Shown: in pieces, positions 31,701 to 40,319 of the stretch
Layout: each line of letters opens with the position of its first letter
Position numbering within the stretch: position 1 is the stretch's first letter
Assembly (NCBI GenBank): GCA_026001225.1
Contig: BNZQ01000009.1
Coordinates: 1-52,895, forward strand
From: Clostridia bacterium
GTDB taxonomy: Bacteria; Bacillota; Clostridia; Christensenellales; DUVY01
Length of the DNA: 52,895 nt
Direction of reading: 5' to 3'
Made by a program: the position numbers and the translations under genes
Notes under the pieces: generated by a model
The model's input: only the letters and a program-made list of their open reading frames with translations
Databases searched by the model: none
What the model was told of the DNA's origin: nothing

Positions 31701-32849
31701 TTATAAATTCGTCTTATTCTGATAGTCCCGAATCTTCGGATACTGCAAATCGTTGCAGCTGTTGGCGAACTCCTTGACGAGTTCCTTTTGCTGCGGCGTC
31801 AGATTGCGCGGCGTTTCCACGACGATATTGATATTTAAATCGCCCCGGTCTTTGCGGTTAAACAAGCCCGTGCGCTCGGATTTTAAAATCTTCAATCCCT
31901 CGCGCTCCCGCGTGATCAAGGTATGACTCTGCGTGCCCGGCTCGATCCGAAGCTCGATAAACGCCTGATCCTTCTTTAAAACCGGCACGCGCACGGTCGC
32001 GCCCAACGCGGCCTGCGAAAAGGTGATCGGCACGGTGATGAAGAGGTCGCTGCCGTCGCGCTCGAAAAAACGGTGCGGCATGACCTTGATCGCCAGCACG
32101 AGGTTGCCGTTCTCGCCGCCTTCGGGGTCTCGTTCGCCCTCGCGCATGATCGTCATGACCTGTCCGTTGCCGATCCCTTCGGGGATGTCGATCTTCTTAA
32201 CCACGCTCCGGCGGATATAGCCCGCGCCGTTGCAGTCCGGACAAGTCTGTTTGACGATCCGTCCCTTGCCGCCGCACGCGCGGCACGCCCCCGTGCTGAC
32301 CATGCGGCCCAAGGGCGTTTCGCGCGTGACGCGCACGGCGCCCGTCCCGTTGCATTGGGCGCATTGGGTATAGGCGGTGCCGCCCTTGGCACCCGTACCG
32401 CGGCAGGAATTGCAGGATTCGCTCCGGTCGAATTTAAGTTCTTTGGTCGTACCGAACGCCGCTTCCTCAAAGGTCAGCGTAATGTTTTTATAGATATCCT
32501 CGCCCTTGCCCGGCCCCCTGCGCTGTTGCCCGCCGCCCGTAAAAATATTGAAGAAATCGGTGCCGCCGCTGAATAAATCCTCAAAAATCGAGGAACCGCC
32601 GCCCCCGCCGCCGCCGAAACCCGAGAACCCCCCGGGCTCGGCCGTGCCGAAGCGGTCGTAATTCTGGCGCTTGGTTTTGTCGCCGAGCACCTCGTACGCC
32701 TCGTTGATCTCTTTGAATTTAGACGCGGCCTCCGGCGCCTTGTTGATATCCGGATGGTACTGCTTGGCCAATTTCCGGTACGCGCTTTTGAGTTCCTCGT
32801 CGGACGCGGCTTTTTGGACGCCTAATATTTCATAGTAATTCTTCGCCAT
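31701..32849 (-). CDS. dnaJ: Molecular chaperone DnaJ
   Basis: 382 residues, type I Hsp40. The J domain has HPD at 32-34, a Gly/Phe-rich linker ([13 protein letters not shown] region) follows, and the zinc-finger domain has four CxxCxGxG units ([32 protein letters not shown]). The C-terminal substrate domain is complete. It delivers clients to DnaK and stimulates its ATPase. Start chosen at the Met before [10 protein letters not shown]; an ATG three codons earlier is possible. A perfect 20-nt palindrome lies in the leader between dnaK and dnaJ. Confidence 0.95.
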   Translation of the reverse strand: MAKNYYEILGVQKAASDEELKSAYRKLAKQYHPDINKAPEAASKFKEINEAYEVLGDKTKRQNYDRFGTAEPGGFSGFGGGGGGGSSIFEDLFSGGTDFFNIFTGGGQQRRGPGKGEDIYKNITLTFEEAAFGTTKELKFDRSESCNSCRGTGAKGGTAYTQCAQCNGTGAVRVTRETPLGRMVSTGACRACGGKGRIVKQTCPDCNGAGYIRRSVVKKIDIPEGIGNGQVMTIMREGERDPEGGENGNLVLAIKVMPHRFFERDGSDLFITVPITFSQAALGATVRVPVLKKDQAFIELRIEPGTQSHTLITREREGLKILKSERTGLFNRKDRGDLNINIVVETPRNLTPQQKELVKEFANSCNDLQYPKIRDYQNKTNL

Positions 32850-32863
32850 CTTTATCATTGAAA

Positions 32864-32883
32864 GAACAGACGCGCGTCTGTTC
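32864..32883 (-). promoter_or_regulatory. Perfect palindrome in the dnaK-dnaJ gap
   Basis: A 20-nt perfect palindrome (gaacagacgc and complement) overlaps the only AAGGA-type ribosome site before dnaJ, so folding would hide it. Confidence 0.5.
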
Positions 32884-32945
32884 CTTCATCGTTCCCTTTT
32901 CTGTCCTCATAACTGTTTTTCAGTTTTTCTGTCCGCACCTTTCAC

Positions 32946-34763
32946 TTAATTGATGACGACGTCGTCCGGCCCGTTCCCGCCTTGACCGCCCGTGCCGCCG
33001 TCCTGCGGGCCGCCGTGGTCGTGCGCGCCGGGCGCGCCGTATTTTTTATACAGATTCTCGACGACCGCCTGCATCGCGGACACCGCGTTGTTGATATCGT
33101 CGAGATTGTCGGAGGAACGAACCTCGTTCAGCTTCTTGATTTGCGTTTCGATATCGGCTTTTTCCTGCGGCGGAATCTTATCGCCCTGCTCCGCTATGAG
33201 CCGCTCCGCCGTCAAAGCAAGGTGTTCGGCGTTGTTCTTTGCCTCGACCAGTTCTTTTTTCTTGCGATCCTCTTCGGCATATTTTTCGGCGTCTTTCACG
33301 GCCTTGTCGATATCCGCGTCGGACAAATTGGTGCTGGACGTGATCGTCACGCGCTGTTCCTTGCCGTTCCCCAAATCCTTGGCCGACACGTTGACGATAC
33401 CGTTGGCGTCGATATCAAACGTGACCTCGATTTGCGGTTCGCCGCGACGCGCAGGCGCGATGCCCGACAGACTGAACTTGCCCAACGTTTTATTGTCGTA
33501 AGCGAACTCGCGCTCGCCCTGCAGCACGTGAATATCGACCGAGGTTTGGTTGTCGGCGGCGGTACTGAAAATCTGCGATTTCTTGGTCGGGATCGTCGTG
33601 TTGCGGATAATCAGCTTCGTGCAGACCTGCCCCACGGTTTCGATCCCCAGCGACAACGGCATCACGTCCAAGAGCAGCACGTCCTTCACGTCGCCCCCCA
33701 GCACGCCCGCCTGAATAGCCGCGCCGATCGCGACGCACTCGTCGGGGTTGATGCCCTTGAACGGCTCCTTGCCGGTCAGCTTGCGCACGGCCTCCACGAC
33801 CGCGGGAATACGCGTCGAGCCGCCGACCAAAATGACCTTTTCGACGTTGTTAAAGGACAGTCCCGCGTCGCGCACGGCCTGCTGCGTCAAAGCGACGGTC
33901 TGCTGTATATAGTCCGCGATCAAGGATTCGAATTTCGGGCGCGTCAGCTCGCATTCCAAATGCAGCGGACCGTTCGGGCCGTTGGCGATAAAGGGCATAC
34001 TGACGGTGACCTTCTGCACGCCGGAAAGCTCGATCTTTTTGGTTTCGGCCTCGGCCTTCAAGCGTTGCACGGCGGTGCGGTCGTTCCTTAAATCGATTCC
34101 GTTCTTGCTCTTAAAGTCCTCCGCCAAAAAGTCGATGATCCGTTGGTCGAAGTCGTCGCCGCCCAAGCGGTTGTTTCCCGCGGTGGCAAGCACCTCGAAC
34201 ACGCCGTCGCCGATTTCCAAAATGCTGATATCGAACGTGCCGCCGCCCAAATCGTAGATCAGAATCTTTTGGTTGACGTTCTTACCCTTGTCCAAACCGT
34301 ACGCCAAGGCGGCGGCGGTCGGCTCGTTGATGATCCGCAAAACCTCCAAACCGGCGATCTTGCCGGCGTCCTTCGTCGCCTGCCGCTGGCTGTCGGTGAA
34401 GTACGCGGGCACGGTGATGACGGCCTGCGTGACCTTGCCGCCCAAGTAGCCTTCGGCGTCGGCCTTTAATTTGCCGAGAACCATCGCGGAGATTTCCTGC
34501 GGCGAATATTCCTTGCTGTCGATTCTGTACTTTTTGGCCGAGCCCATTTCGCGTTTGACCGAGCTGACCGTGCGGTCGGGAATAGCGACGGCCTGACGCT
34601 TTGCGACCTGCCCGACAAGCCGTTCGCCGTCCTTGTTAAAGCCCACGACCGAGGGCGTCGTCCGCGCGCCTTCGGCGTTGGGGATAACGACCGGCTCGCC
34701 GCCCTCTAAAACGGCGACGCACGAATTTGTCGTTCCTAAATCGATTCCGATGATTTTAGACAT
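32946..34763 (-). CDS. dnaK: Molecular chaperone DnaK
   Basis: 605 residues, complete Hsp70. The nucleotide-binding domain starts [18 protein letters not shown] and contains [12 protein letters not shown] and the phosphate-2 motif [10 protein letters not shown]. The substrate domain and helical lid follow, ending in a Gly-rich tail and the sequence DDVVIN. It refolds proteins with DnaJ and GrpE. It is in the HrcA/CIRCE-controlled heat-shock run, with a small DUF1801 gene between it and grpE. Confidence 0.97.
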   Translation of the reverse strand: MSKIIGIDLGTTNSCVAVLEGGEPVVIPNAEGARTTPSVVGFNKDGERLVGQVAKRQAVAIPDRTVSSVKREMGSAKKYRIDSKEYSPQEISAMVLGKLKADAEGYLGGKVTQAVITVPAYFTDSQRQATKDAGKIAGLEVLRIINEPTAAALAYGLDKGKNVNQKILIYDLGGGTFDISILEIGDGVFEVLATAGNNRLGGDDFDQRIIDFLAEDFKSKNGIDLRNDRTAVQRLKAEAETKKIELSGVQKVTVSMPFIANGPNGPLHLECELTRPKFESLIADYIQQTVALTQQAVRDAGLSFNNVEKVILVGGSTRIPAVVEAVRKLTGKEPFKGINPDECVAIGAAIQAGVLGGDVKDVLLLDVMPLSLGIETVGQVCTKLIIRNTTIPTKKSQIFSTAADNQTSVDIHVLQGEREFAYDNKTLGKFSLSGIAPARRGEPQIEVTFDIDANGIVNVSAKDLGNGKEQRVTITSSTNLSDADIDKAVKDAEKYAEEDRKKKELVEAKNNAEHLALTAERLIAEQGDKIPPQEKADIETQIKKLNEVRSSDNLDDINNAVSAMQAVVENLYKKYGAPGAHDHGGPQDGGTGGQGGNGPDDVVIN

Positions 34764-34823
34764 GTTTTTATACTCCTTACTTTTTATTTGTTTTTTTATT
34801 TTCTCTGATTTTGCGAAAAAGTT

Positions 34824-35195
34824 TTATCTTTTTTTATCCGCCCGCTTAATCATCTCCGCTTTTAGCATCAAAAACTCGCGGATCAGATCGATCGGAAGAG
34901 GTTCGTCCAACTTCATTTGAAAACCGGAACTGCAAAGAACATAGCCCTTTAATCTATCTTTGTTGTTCTCCACAATCTTCGAATCAATGAAAATGCTTAT
35001 ATGGTTTTTGCCGTTGAAGAAATAGGCAAACTGCTTGCCGTACAGCTTGTATGACGGCATTCTTTGTCCTATTCCCTCTACCGCGTCGGGCGCGGCCTCA
35101 AAAATAAGGCTTCGCAAGCCTTGCAACATTTCGTGCCTGTCGGTCGATGCTCCGGCAATATATGCGTCGACCGACTCGCTTTTCTTGCAATCCAT
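34824..35195 (-). CDS. DUF1801/YdhG-family protein inside the heat-shock run
   Basis: 123 residues of the YdhG/DUF1801 (frataxin-like fold) family: MPSYKLYGKQFAYFFNGKNHISIFI, with helix LRSLIFEAAPDAVEGIGQRM before it and a C-terminal PIDLIREFLMLKAEMIKR. B. subtilis YdhG (Fra) has been described as an iron chaperone for cluster assembly; whether this member acts so is unknown. It has a strong ribosome site (AAGGAAGGTTGAC). It lies between grpE and dnaK, a position I do not know from other Firmicutes, so it should be heat-inducible with them. Confidence 0.8.
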   Translation of the reverse strand: MDCKKSESVDAYIAGASTDRHEMLQGLRSLIFEAAPDAVEGIGQRMPSYKLYGKQFAYFFNGKNHISIFIDSKIVENNKDRLKGYVLCSSGFQMKLDEPLPIDLIREFLMLKAEMIKRADKKR

Positions 35196-35219
35196 GTCAA
35201 CCTTCCTTTATTTTCACTG

Positions 35220-35840
35220 TTATTGAGCGACCTTGACGGTCGCGTGCCGCAGCACCCTGCCGTTGATCACAAACCCCTCGTTCAAGACCTGCAAAACCGT
35301 CCCCGGTTCCACGCCCTCCTGCGCGGGCTCGCTCATCACGGCGTCGTGGAAGTTGGGATCGAACGTACAGCCCTCGGCCTCGATCTCGCTGACGCCCAAA
35401 CCGAACAGTCCGTCCTTAAATTGCCGCAAAACCATGTTCATGCCGTTCTTGGCGGCTCCGTCCTCGGTCATGCCGACCGCGATCTTTACGGTGTCGTACA
35501 CGTTGATCAGGCTTTTCACGGCCTCGATGATCCCGTCGTCCCGCAGTTTTTTATTATTCTCCGCCGTGCGGCGGCGAAAATTGTCGAAATCGGCGGCCAT
35601 CCGGCGCAAGTGCCCCTGATAATTTTCGGCGGTTCTTTTCGCGGCGTCCAGCTCGACCCGCTTGACCTCCAATTCAAGGTACAGCGCTTTCAATTCCAGT
35701 TCGAGGCGCTCTTCCTCCTGCGTTTTCGCCCGCGCTTCGGTTTCGGCGGCGTTTTTCGCCGTTGTCTCCTCGAAAACCTCGCCGTCGTCCTCAACCGCCG
35801 CAGCCCCGTCTTTTTCGTATTCGTTTTTTAAATCGTCCAT
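35220..35840 (-). CDS. grpE: Nucleotide exchange factor GrpE
   Basis: 206 residues. The N-terminal ~60 residues are acidic and disordered, followed by the long dimerising helix. The GrpE head motif is in the C-terminal half (VYDTVKIAVG, then PNFHDAVM, then GTVLQVLNEGFVINGRVLRHATVKVAQ). It releases ADP from DnaK. The size is typical. It follows hrcA after a repeat element that sits across the hrcA terminator region. Confidence 0.95.
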   Translation of the reverse strand: MDDLKNEYEKDGAAAVEDDGEVFEETTAKNAAETEARAKTQEEERLELELKALYLELEVKRVELDAAKRTAENYQGHLRRMAADFDNFRRRTAENNKKLRDDGIIEAVKSLINVYDTVKIAVGMTEDGAAKNGMNMVLRQFKDGLFGLGVSEIEAEGCTFDPNFHDAVMSEPAQEGVEPGTVLQVLNEGFVINGRVLRHATVKVAQ

Positions 35841-35893
35841 GCTTTTACCTAATCCTAATATACCTTTATATTGTTTACGCGCGTCTGTTTGTT

Positions 35894-36039
35894 AAAACTT
35901 GATTGATAACGGCGCAGACGCGAGCAAGACAAGGCGCGCGAGGATTTCCGAAGGGGAGCGTAGTTAATCCTACGTGACCGAGAAAACCGGAGCGCAACGC
36001 CGTATTGCGATGCGTATCCGCCGTTATCAATCAAGTTTT
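35894..36039. mobile_element. Terminator-nested small repeat element (family A, copy 1)
   Basis: Perfect 21-bp inverted ends (35894-35914 and 36019-36039, core cttgattgataacgg). The ends resemble the two halves of a rho-independent terminator stem with A-run and T-run. The interior of ~104 bp matches 10564-10657 in reverse. The stop codon of hrcA (36027-36029) and its last three codons (AAA CTT GAT) are in the right arm. Without a reading frame. Confidence 0.8.
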
Positions 36040-37049
36040 TCCGGCAAGCCTTTTAATACCTTCCCTATATAATCCAGCACCGACACGACCAGCGGATAGT
36101 CCATGCGGATCGGCCCGATCACCCCCGCGTTGCCCACCGACTTGCCGTGAACCTGATAATTGGCGGTCACAATCGCGCAGTCGGACAGCGCGTCCTCGCG
36201 GGTATCCGGTCCGATTTTGATATTCAAATCGACCCGTCCGGCCTCCTTCAGCATCGGATAAAGGCGGTCCTTTGCGTCGAAGATTTGCAGCACCTCGCGC
36301 GCCCTGTGCACGTCGCTGTATTCGGGATACTCCAAAATCTTGGAACCGCCCTCCAAAATGATCCCCTCGCCCTCCGACAGAAAATACTCGCGCAGGATTT
36401 TCAGCACGCCGTCGAAAAATTTTCTGTATTCGTCCACGCTGTCGCGGATCAAGGAATCGGGATTCAAAATTTCGGCGACCGTGTGATTATAAAAGCTTTT
36501 CAGCACAAACCTGGCCGCGGCCTCGAAATACGCCTCCGAGAAGTCCTCTCCGACCTCGATCAGGGTGTCCTTGATGATTCCCAAATCGGTGACGATGACG
36601 ACGAGCGCGGTGTTTTCGGTCACCTTGACGATTTTAATGTTCTTGACGATCGCGCCGCCGATTTTGGGCGCGAACGCGACCGAGGTGTAATTCGTGATTT
36701 CGGAGATCACCTTGACGGTTTTTTTCAGGATATCCTCGATTTCGACGAGTTGGGAATTGAAATGCTTTTCAATGATCGCCAATTCGGCGCGCGTCAGCTT
36801 TCGCGCGGGCATCAGCTTTTCGACGTACAGCTTATACGCCTCGGCGGTGGGCACGCGCCCGCTCGACGTGTGCGGCTGCTCCAAATACCCCATTTCCTCG
36901 AGAGCGGCCAATTCGTTCCGGATCGTGGCCGAGCTCGTATCGCGCAGATGCGACGCCTGAATTTCCTTGCTTGAAACCGGCGCCGGATTGCGGATATAGC
37001 TGTCCACCACGGCCTTGATAATTTTTTCTTTTCTTGGACTTAACGGCAT
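36027..37049 (-). CDS. hrcA: Heat-inducible transcription repressor HrcA
   Basis: 340 residues. A winged-helix N-terminus (PLSPRKEKIIKAVVDSYIRN, then SSATIRNELAALEEMGYLEQPHTSSGR) is followed by the HrcA dimerisation and GAF-like domain, with GPIRMDYP near the end. It binds CIRCE and represses the heat-shock run; GroEL assists its folding in relatives. Its promoter carries a CIRCE dyad plus an extra half-site. The C-terminal codons and stop are in a repeat arm, so its end may be altered, but length is normal. Confidence 0.95.
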   Translation of the reverse strand: MPLSPRKEKIIKAVVDSYIRNPAPVSSKEIQASHLRDTSSATIRNELAALEEMGYLEQPHTSSGRVPTAEAYKLYVEKLMPARKLTRAELAIIEKHFNSQLVEIEDILKKTVKVISEITNYTSVAFAPKIGGAIVKNIKIVKVTENTALVVIVTDLGIIKDTLIEVGEDFSEAYFEAAARFVLKSFYNHTVAEILNPDSLIRDSVDEYRKFFDGVLKILREYFLSEGEGIILEGGSKILEYPEYSDVHRAREVLQIFDAKDRLYPMLKEAGRVDLNIKIGPDTREDALSDCAIVTANYQVHGKSVGNAGVIGPIRMDYPLVVSVLDYIGKVLKGLPEKLD

Positions 37050-37069
37050 TGAATTTCGCTCTTATAAAG

Positions 37070-37119
37070 ATAGCACTCTCATGTCTCAATCAATAGCACT
37101 CTATCCCTTCAAGTGCTAA
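37070..37119. promoter_or_regulatory. CIRCE operator with an extra upstream half-site
   Basis: atagcactc-N9-aagtgctaa at 37093-37119 matches the CIRCE consensus TTAGCACTC-N9-GAGTGCTAA at most positions. A second atagcactc half-site lies at 37070-37078, 23 nt away. The dyad overlaps the transcription start of hrcA. Confidence 0.9.
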
Positions 37120-37148
37120 TTATACACCAAATAGTCTATGCTTGTCAA
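37119..37148 (-). promoter_or_regulatory. Sigma-A promoter of hrcA
   Basis: TTGACA (37148-37143), 18-bp spacer, TATAAT (37124-37119) on the minus strand. Confidence 0.85.
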
Positions 37149-37170
37149 ACGTTTTTAAACATGTTATAAT
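37142..37170 (+). promoter_or_regulatory. Divergent promoter of the SPL-like gene
   Basis: TTGTCA (37142-37147), 17-bp spacer, TATAAT (37165-37170). Its -35 shares bases with that of the hrcA promoter on the other strand. Confidence 0.75.
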
Positions 37171-37189
37171 GGATATTATCGTACAGGTC

Positions 37190-38081
37190 ATGAGAGAAAT
37201 CGAAGCTAAACATATTTTGACCCCTTACGGCGGCGAGAGCGGTTGGTTCGGGTTGGATTACAATATGAATATCTATCGGGGCTGTTGCCACGGCTGTATC
37301 TATTGCGATTCCCGAAGCGCGTGCTACGGCATAGAGAATTTCGACGAGGTGCGGATAAAGAAAGACGCGCTGAATCTTTTAGAACGCGATTTAAAATCCA
37401 AGCGGCAAAAAGGCGTGATCGGCACGGGCGCGATGACCGACCATTACAATCCCTTCGAACGGGCCGTTCCCGTCATGCGCGGCGCGCTCGAACTGATCGA
37501 CCGTTACCGTTTCGGAATCAATATCACGACGAAATCCGATTTGGTCGCGCGCGACAAGGATATTTTACGCCGCATCGCGGAGCACAGCCCCGTTTCGGTC
37601 ACTTTCACGGTTACGGCAATATCGGACGCCCTGTGCGAAAAGATAGAGCCGCGCGCCCCCGTTTCGAGCGCGCGGCTCGCCGCCCTGCGCGAGCTTGCGG
37701 ACGCGGGCTTGACGGCGGGCGTCATGCTCACGCCCGCACTGCCCTTCATCGACGACACCGAGGAGAATGTTACCGGCGTCGTGCAAGCCCGCCGCGCGGG
37801 CGGGCGCGCGGTACGCCTATACCTTTCACGGCTTCGGCGTCACCCTGCGGCAAAACCAGCGCGCTTATTTTTACGGAAAACTCGACGCGCTTTTCCCCGG
37901 CTTAAAGCAAAAATATGTGCAAGCGTTCGGCGACCGCTATTCCTGTCTTTCCCCGAACGACGGCAAGCTCATGAAAATTTTCACGGAAACCTGCCGCGCG
38001 CACGGCCTTCAATACGAAATGAACGATATTATCGCCCTCTGCCGCGACCCGTACCGGCGGGAACAGCTCGGATTTTTCTAA
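37190..38081 (+). pseudogene. SPL-family radical SAM protein with a frameshift
   Basis: The first ~200 residues (from the ATG at 37190) are a radical SAM protein of the spore-photoproduct-lyase-like family: GLDYNMNIYRGC with the Cys motif C32-x3-C36-x2-C39. The match to family ends at about 37795. The rest (YAYTFHGFGVTLRQNQ to the QLGFF end) is in the +1 frame and stops at 38081. Removing one G from the G/C-rich run near 37796-37805 restores one continuous frame of normal length. It may be a true mutation or a sequencing error. Relatives are uncharacterised; true SPL repairs thymine photoproducts. Confidence 0.8.
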
Positions 38082-38084
38082 AAA

Positions 38085-38115
38085 GTTTTTTTCGTCCTTT
38101 TCAAAAACCTTCGCC
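38085..38115. repeat. Partial palindromic-element fragment
   Basis: aaaagtttttttcgtccttttcaaaaacctt keeps one arm and the right-hand tail of the palindromic family. Confidence 0.45.
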
Positions 38116-38139
38116 GGGAGTGGACAATCCCACCTTCGC

Positions 38140-38385
38140 CTATCGGCCGCTATGCGCCGTAATAACGGTATAACTGTGCGCGTTCACGGTGATCACGGCG
38201 TTTCCCGCGTAAACGTACCAATTCTTGCCCCGTCGTTCGATCCCGTCCGCCCGAGCGATCGCCCCCTTGCACCACTCGATCACCTCGTCCGTTTCCAACC
38301 GAAGATTGCGTTTGATCCGTCCGATCCCCATTTCCGTCGTATGAAGCTTATCCAAATTGTACGTTAATTCGTCGCCGGTTATCAT
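38140..38385 (-). CDS. DUF3781-family small protein
   Basis: 81 residues. The layout with helix ETDEVIEWCKGAIARADGI, the motif ERRGKNWYVYAG and the end ITVNAHSYTVITAH matches DUF3781, a family of short proteins common in Clostridia. No function known. Its ATG overlaps the stop of the preceding gene (ATGA), so it is expressed with the duplicated membrane protein. Confidence 0.82.
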   Translation of the reverse strand: MITGDELTYNLDKLHTTEMGIGRIKRNLRLETDEVIEWCKGAIARADGIERRGKNWYVYAGNAVITVNAHSYTVITAHSGR

Positions 38386-39467
38386 TTATTCCTCCGCTCT
38401 ATGGCTTCCTCCGCCTTGACCTTATTTTTTATCCGGCCGAAGCGCGTCCATAAATATACGGTAAGCAATGCGGCGTCCGCGCCGTAAATGCCGATCCCGA
38501 CCCAAAAATCCGCGTCGTCGATCGGATTTTCCGCGGTTTCCGCGGCAAGCATCGAATTGCCCCGCCCGTCGACGACGATCTCGACCTTGGCGCCGATATA
38601 TCGATTGTGCGTTTCTAAAAGCTCTTGCACGCTTGCGCGGACGGGAATAAAGCCCGCGTACCCCGTATAAACCGTATCTCCGTTTTCGCGGTCGACATAT
38701 TCATATTTAAACTTATAGCCCGCTAAAGTCCTCGTCGCGCCGCTGCCGGGGCTTATCCTATCGTCCGCGATGCAAACAAAGGTCGCCTCGGCGCGGCGGC
38801 CCGTTTCGATAAACTCACGCCGCGCCGCCACGCCCTTGATCCCGTTCAGCCCGCTCGCGAAAAAGCCCGTTCCCGCGCAGAAGAGAACGAACAGCGCAAT
38901 AAAAATGCATATTGCGGCGGTCGGGCGTTTGTCCCCCGCGACAATACCGAAAAATTTTCCGAAGAATTTTCCGACGCCTGCCCGCACGGGACGGCGCAAC
39001 GGCGTAGCCCCCAAAACAATCGACGCCGCCGCGGCGGCCGCGCAAACGACGCCCGCGATCAGAAAGCCGTCGGGAGCCGCCTCGCCGACCGAAGCGTCCA
39101 AATAATTGCCCTGCCCGTCGATACGGATTTGCTTCGTTTCTCCTAAATGCGAACGCGCCAAGCTTTCGGTATCGTACTTGCGATCCGTGCCCTTGTAAAC
39201 CGTTCCGTCGGCGTCCGTAAACACAAAGACCAGCGTCCACGGCGTATATGTATAGTTCATCGGCACGGTCGCCGTATTCGCTTTTTCGATATCGACAAAG
39301 ACCGCCGACACAACCCGTTTCGCGTCCTGTATCCTCCTCGCCCTCGCCGCGCCCGCGTAAAAGGCAAACATGAGCGCGGTAAACACCGTAAGGACGAACG
39401 CCAAAAACAGTAAAAATCCGATCGGCTCGTATTTCTCCTTGGTTTCTTTTTTCGTTTCGTTCTCCAC
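38382..39467 (-). CDS. Internally duplicated membrane protein (DUF3592-like)
   Basis: 361 residues from a GTG behind GGAGGG; the longer frame overlaps the -10 box. Four membrane helices are arranged as helix, exposed beta domain, helix, helix, exposed beta domain, helix. The two beta domains share YKGTDRKYDTESLARSHLGE / TVYTGYAGFIPVRASVQELL and a common DGxGN motif (DGQGNYLDA and DGRGNSMLA). This suggests an old internal duplication. Exposed regions are DUF3592-like; function unknown. Coupled to the DUF3781 gene. Confidence 0.72.
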   Translation of the reverse strand: MENETKKETKEKYEPIGFLLFLAFVLTVFTALMFAFYAGAARARRIQDAKRVVSAVFVDIEKANTATVPMNYTYTPWTLVFVFTDADGTVYKGTDRKYDTESLARSHLGETKQIRIDGQGNYLDASVGEAAPDGFLIAGVVCAAAAAASIVLGATPLRRPVRAGVGKFFGKFFGIVAGDKRPTAAICIFIALFVLFCAGTGFFASGLNGIKGVAARREFIETGRRAEATFVCIADDRISPGSGATRTLAGYKFKYEYVDRENGDTVYTGYAGFIPVRASVQELLETHNRYIGAKVEIVVDGRGNSMLAAETAENPIDDADFWVGIGIYGADAALLTVYLWTRFGRIKNKVKAEEAIERRNK

Positions 39468-39497
39468 CCGCGCGCAAGCCCTCCGTTCAATATACTC

Positions 39498-39525
39498 ATT
39501 ATACACTATATTGATAAATTTTCAA
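39498..39525 (-). promoter_or_regulatory. Promoter of the duplicated membrane protein gene
   Basis: TTGAAA (39525-39520), 16-bp spacer, TATAAT (39503-39498) on the minus strand. Confidence 0.6.
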
Positions 39526-39729
39526 ACCCTATAATCCCGCCTTTTAACCCCTCCCGCAGCCTGCATTTCACTCGCGAAAAAAGTTTTTTAAAAATTTTCG
39601 ACATTTTTCTGAAAAAATTTTATTCTCATTTTTAATCTATTTTTTGCAAAATATGCGTGAAAAACGCATAAAATACGCATATCGTTTCCTCCGAAAAACG
39701 GCCCTTAAAAAAATTTTTTTCAAAACCCC
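39526..39729. other. AT-rich intergenic stretch
   Basis: No gene seen. It contains a partial palindromic element (tcgcgaaaaaagtttttt) and repeated atgcgt/acgcat hexamers (39651-39682) that could be a binding site. Confidence 0.45.
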
Positions 39730-39758
39730 TTGACAAACCTATAAAGATGTGATACAAT
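39730..39758 (+). promoter_or_regulatory. Promoter of perR
   Basis: TTGACA (39730-39735), 17-bp spacer, TACAAT (39753-39758). Confidence 0.8.
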
Positions 39759-39772
39759 CATATCAACAATAA

Positions 39773-39787
39773 TAATAATGATTATCA
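39773..39787 (+). promoter_or_regulatory. PerR/Fur box
   Basis: taataatgattatca matches the 7-1-7 Fur consensus TGATAATNATTATCA at all but one base, and the PerR consensus at all but two. It lies about 8 nt after the expected transcription start, so it implies autorepression of perR and probably the rubrerythrin gene. A weaker gatgatgattattcg follows at 39804. Confidence 0.75.
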
Positions 39788-39855
39788 ATTTTATTTATGC
39801 GCGATGATGATTATTCGATTATTGTTAAGGCTTTCCGGAGGGTAAGCGAAGCGCA

Positions 39856-40245
39856 ATGAAAACGAACGCGGGAAAACAAAAGCACAGCGTCAAACGGGAG
39901 GCGATCCTCGAATGGCTTCGATCGACCGAGATTCACCCGTCCGCGGAACAGGTCTATTACGCGCTCCGCACGCAGTATCCCCGCCTCAGCTTGGGAACGG
40001 TGTACCGCAACCTGACGGAATTCGAAAACGCGGGCTTGGTGCAAACGGTAGCCGAGGTGGACGGGCAGGAACGCTTTGACGCGGTGATGACCGAGCACGT
40101 TCACTTCGTATGCAAGGGCTGCGGCGCCGTGGTCGACGTACCCGAAACCGTCTCCGCCGATATCGGCGCGCTGATGGAACAGCAAGGCTACAAGGTGGAA
40201 ACCCGCCGGTTGCTCGTATACGGTTTGTGCCCCGAATGCGTTTAA
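39856..40245 (+). CDS. perR: Peroxide-responsive regulator PerR (Fur family)
   Basis: 129 residues. The winged-helix includes LSLGTVYRNLTEFENAGL. The regulatory metal ligands correspond to B. subtilis PerR His37, Asp85, His91, His93 and Asp104, here His27, Asp75, His81, His83 and Asp94, a constant offset of ten. The structural zinc site has C86-x2-C89 and C125-x2-C128. The presence of both Asp ligands favours PerR over Fur. Iron-catalysed His oxidation by peroxide releases DNA in relatives. It is followed by a reverse rubrerythrin and preceded by a PerR/Fur box. Confidence 0.88.
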   Translation: MKTNAGKQKHSVKREAILEWLRSTEIHPSAEQVYYALRTQYPRLSLGTVYRNLTEFENAGLVQTVAEVDGQERFDAVMTEHVHFVCKGCGAVVDVPETVSADIGALMEQQGYKVETRRLLVYGLCPECV

Positions 40246-40319
40246 AGGAAGGCCCGTCCGAAAAACCTGAACCTTAAAAGAAACAAAATATACATTGACA
40301 TAAAAAGGAGAAACAAAAC

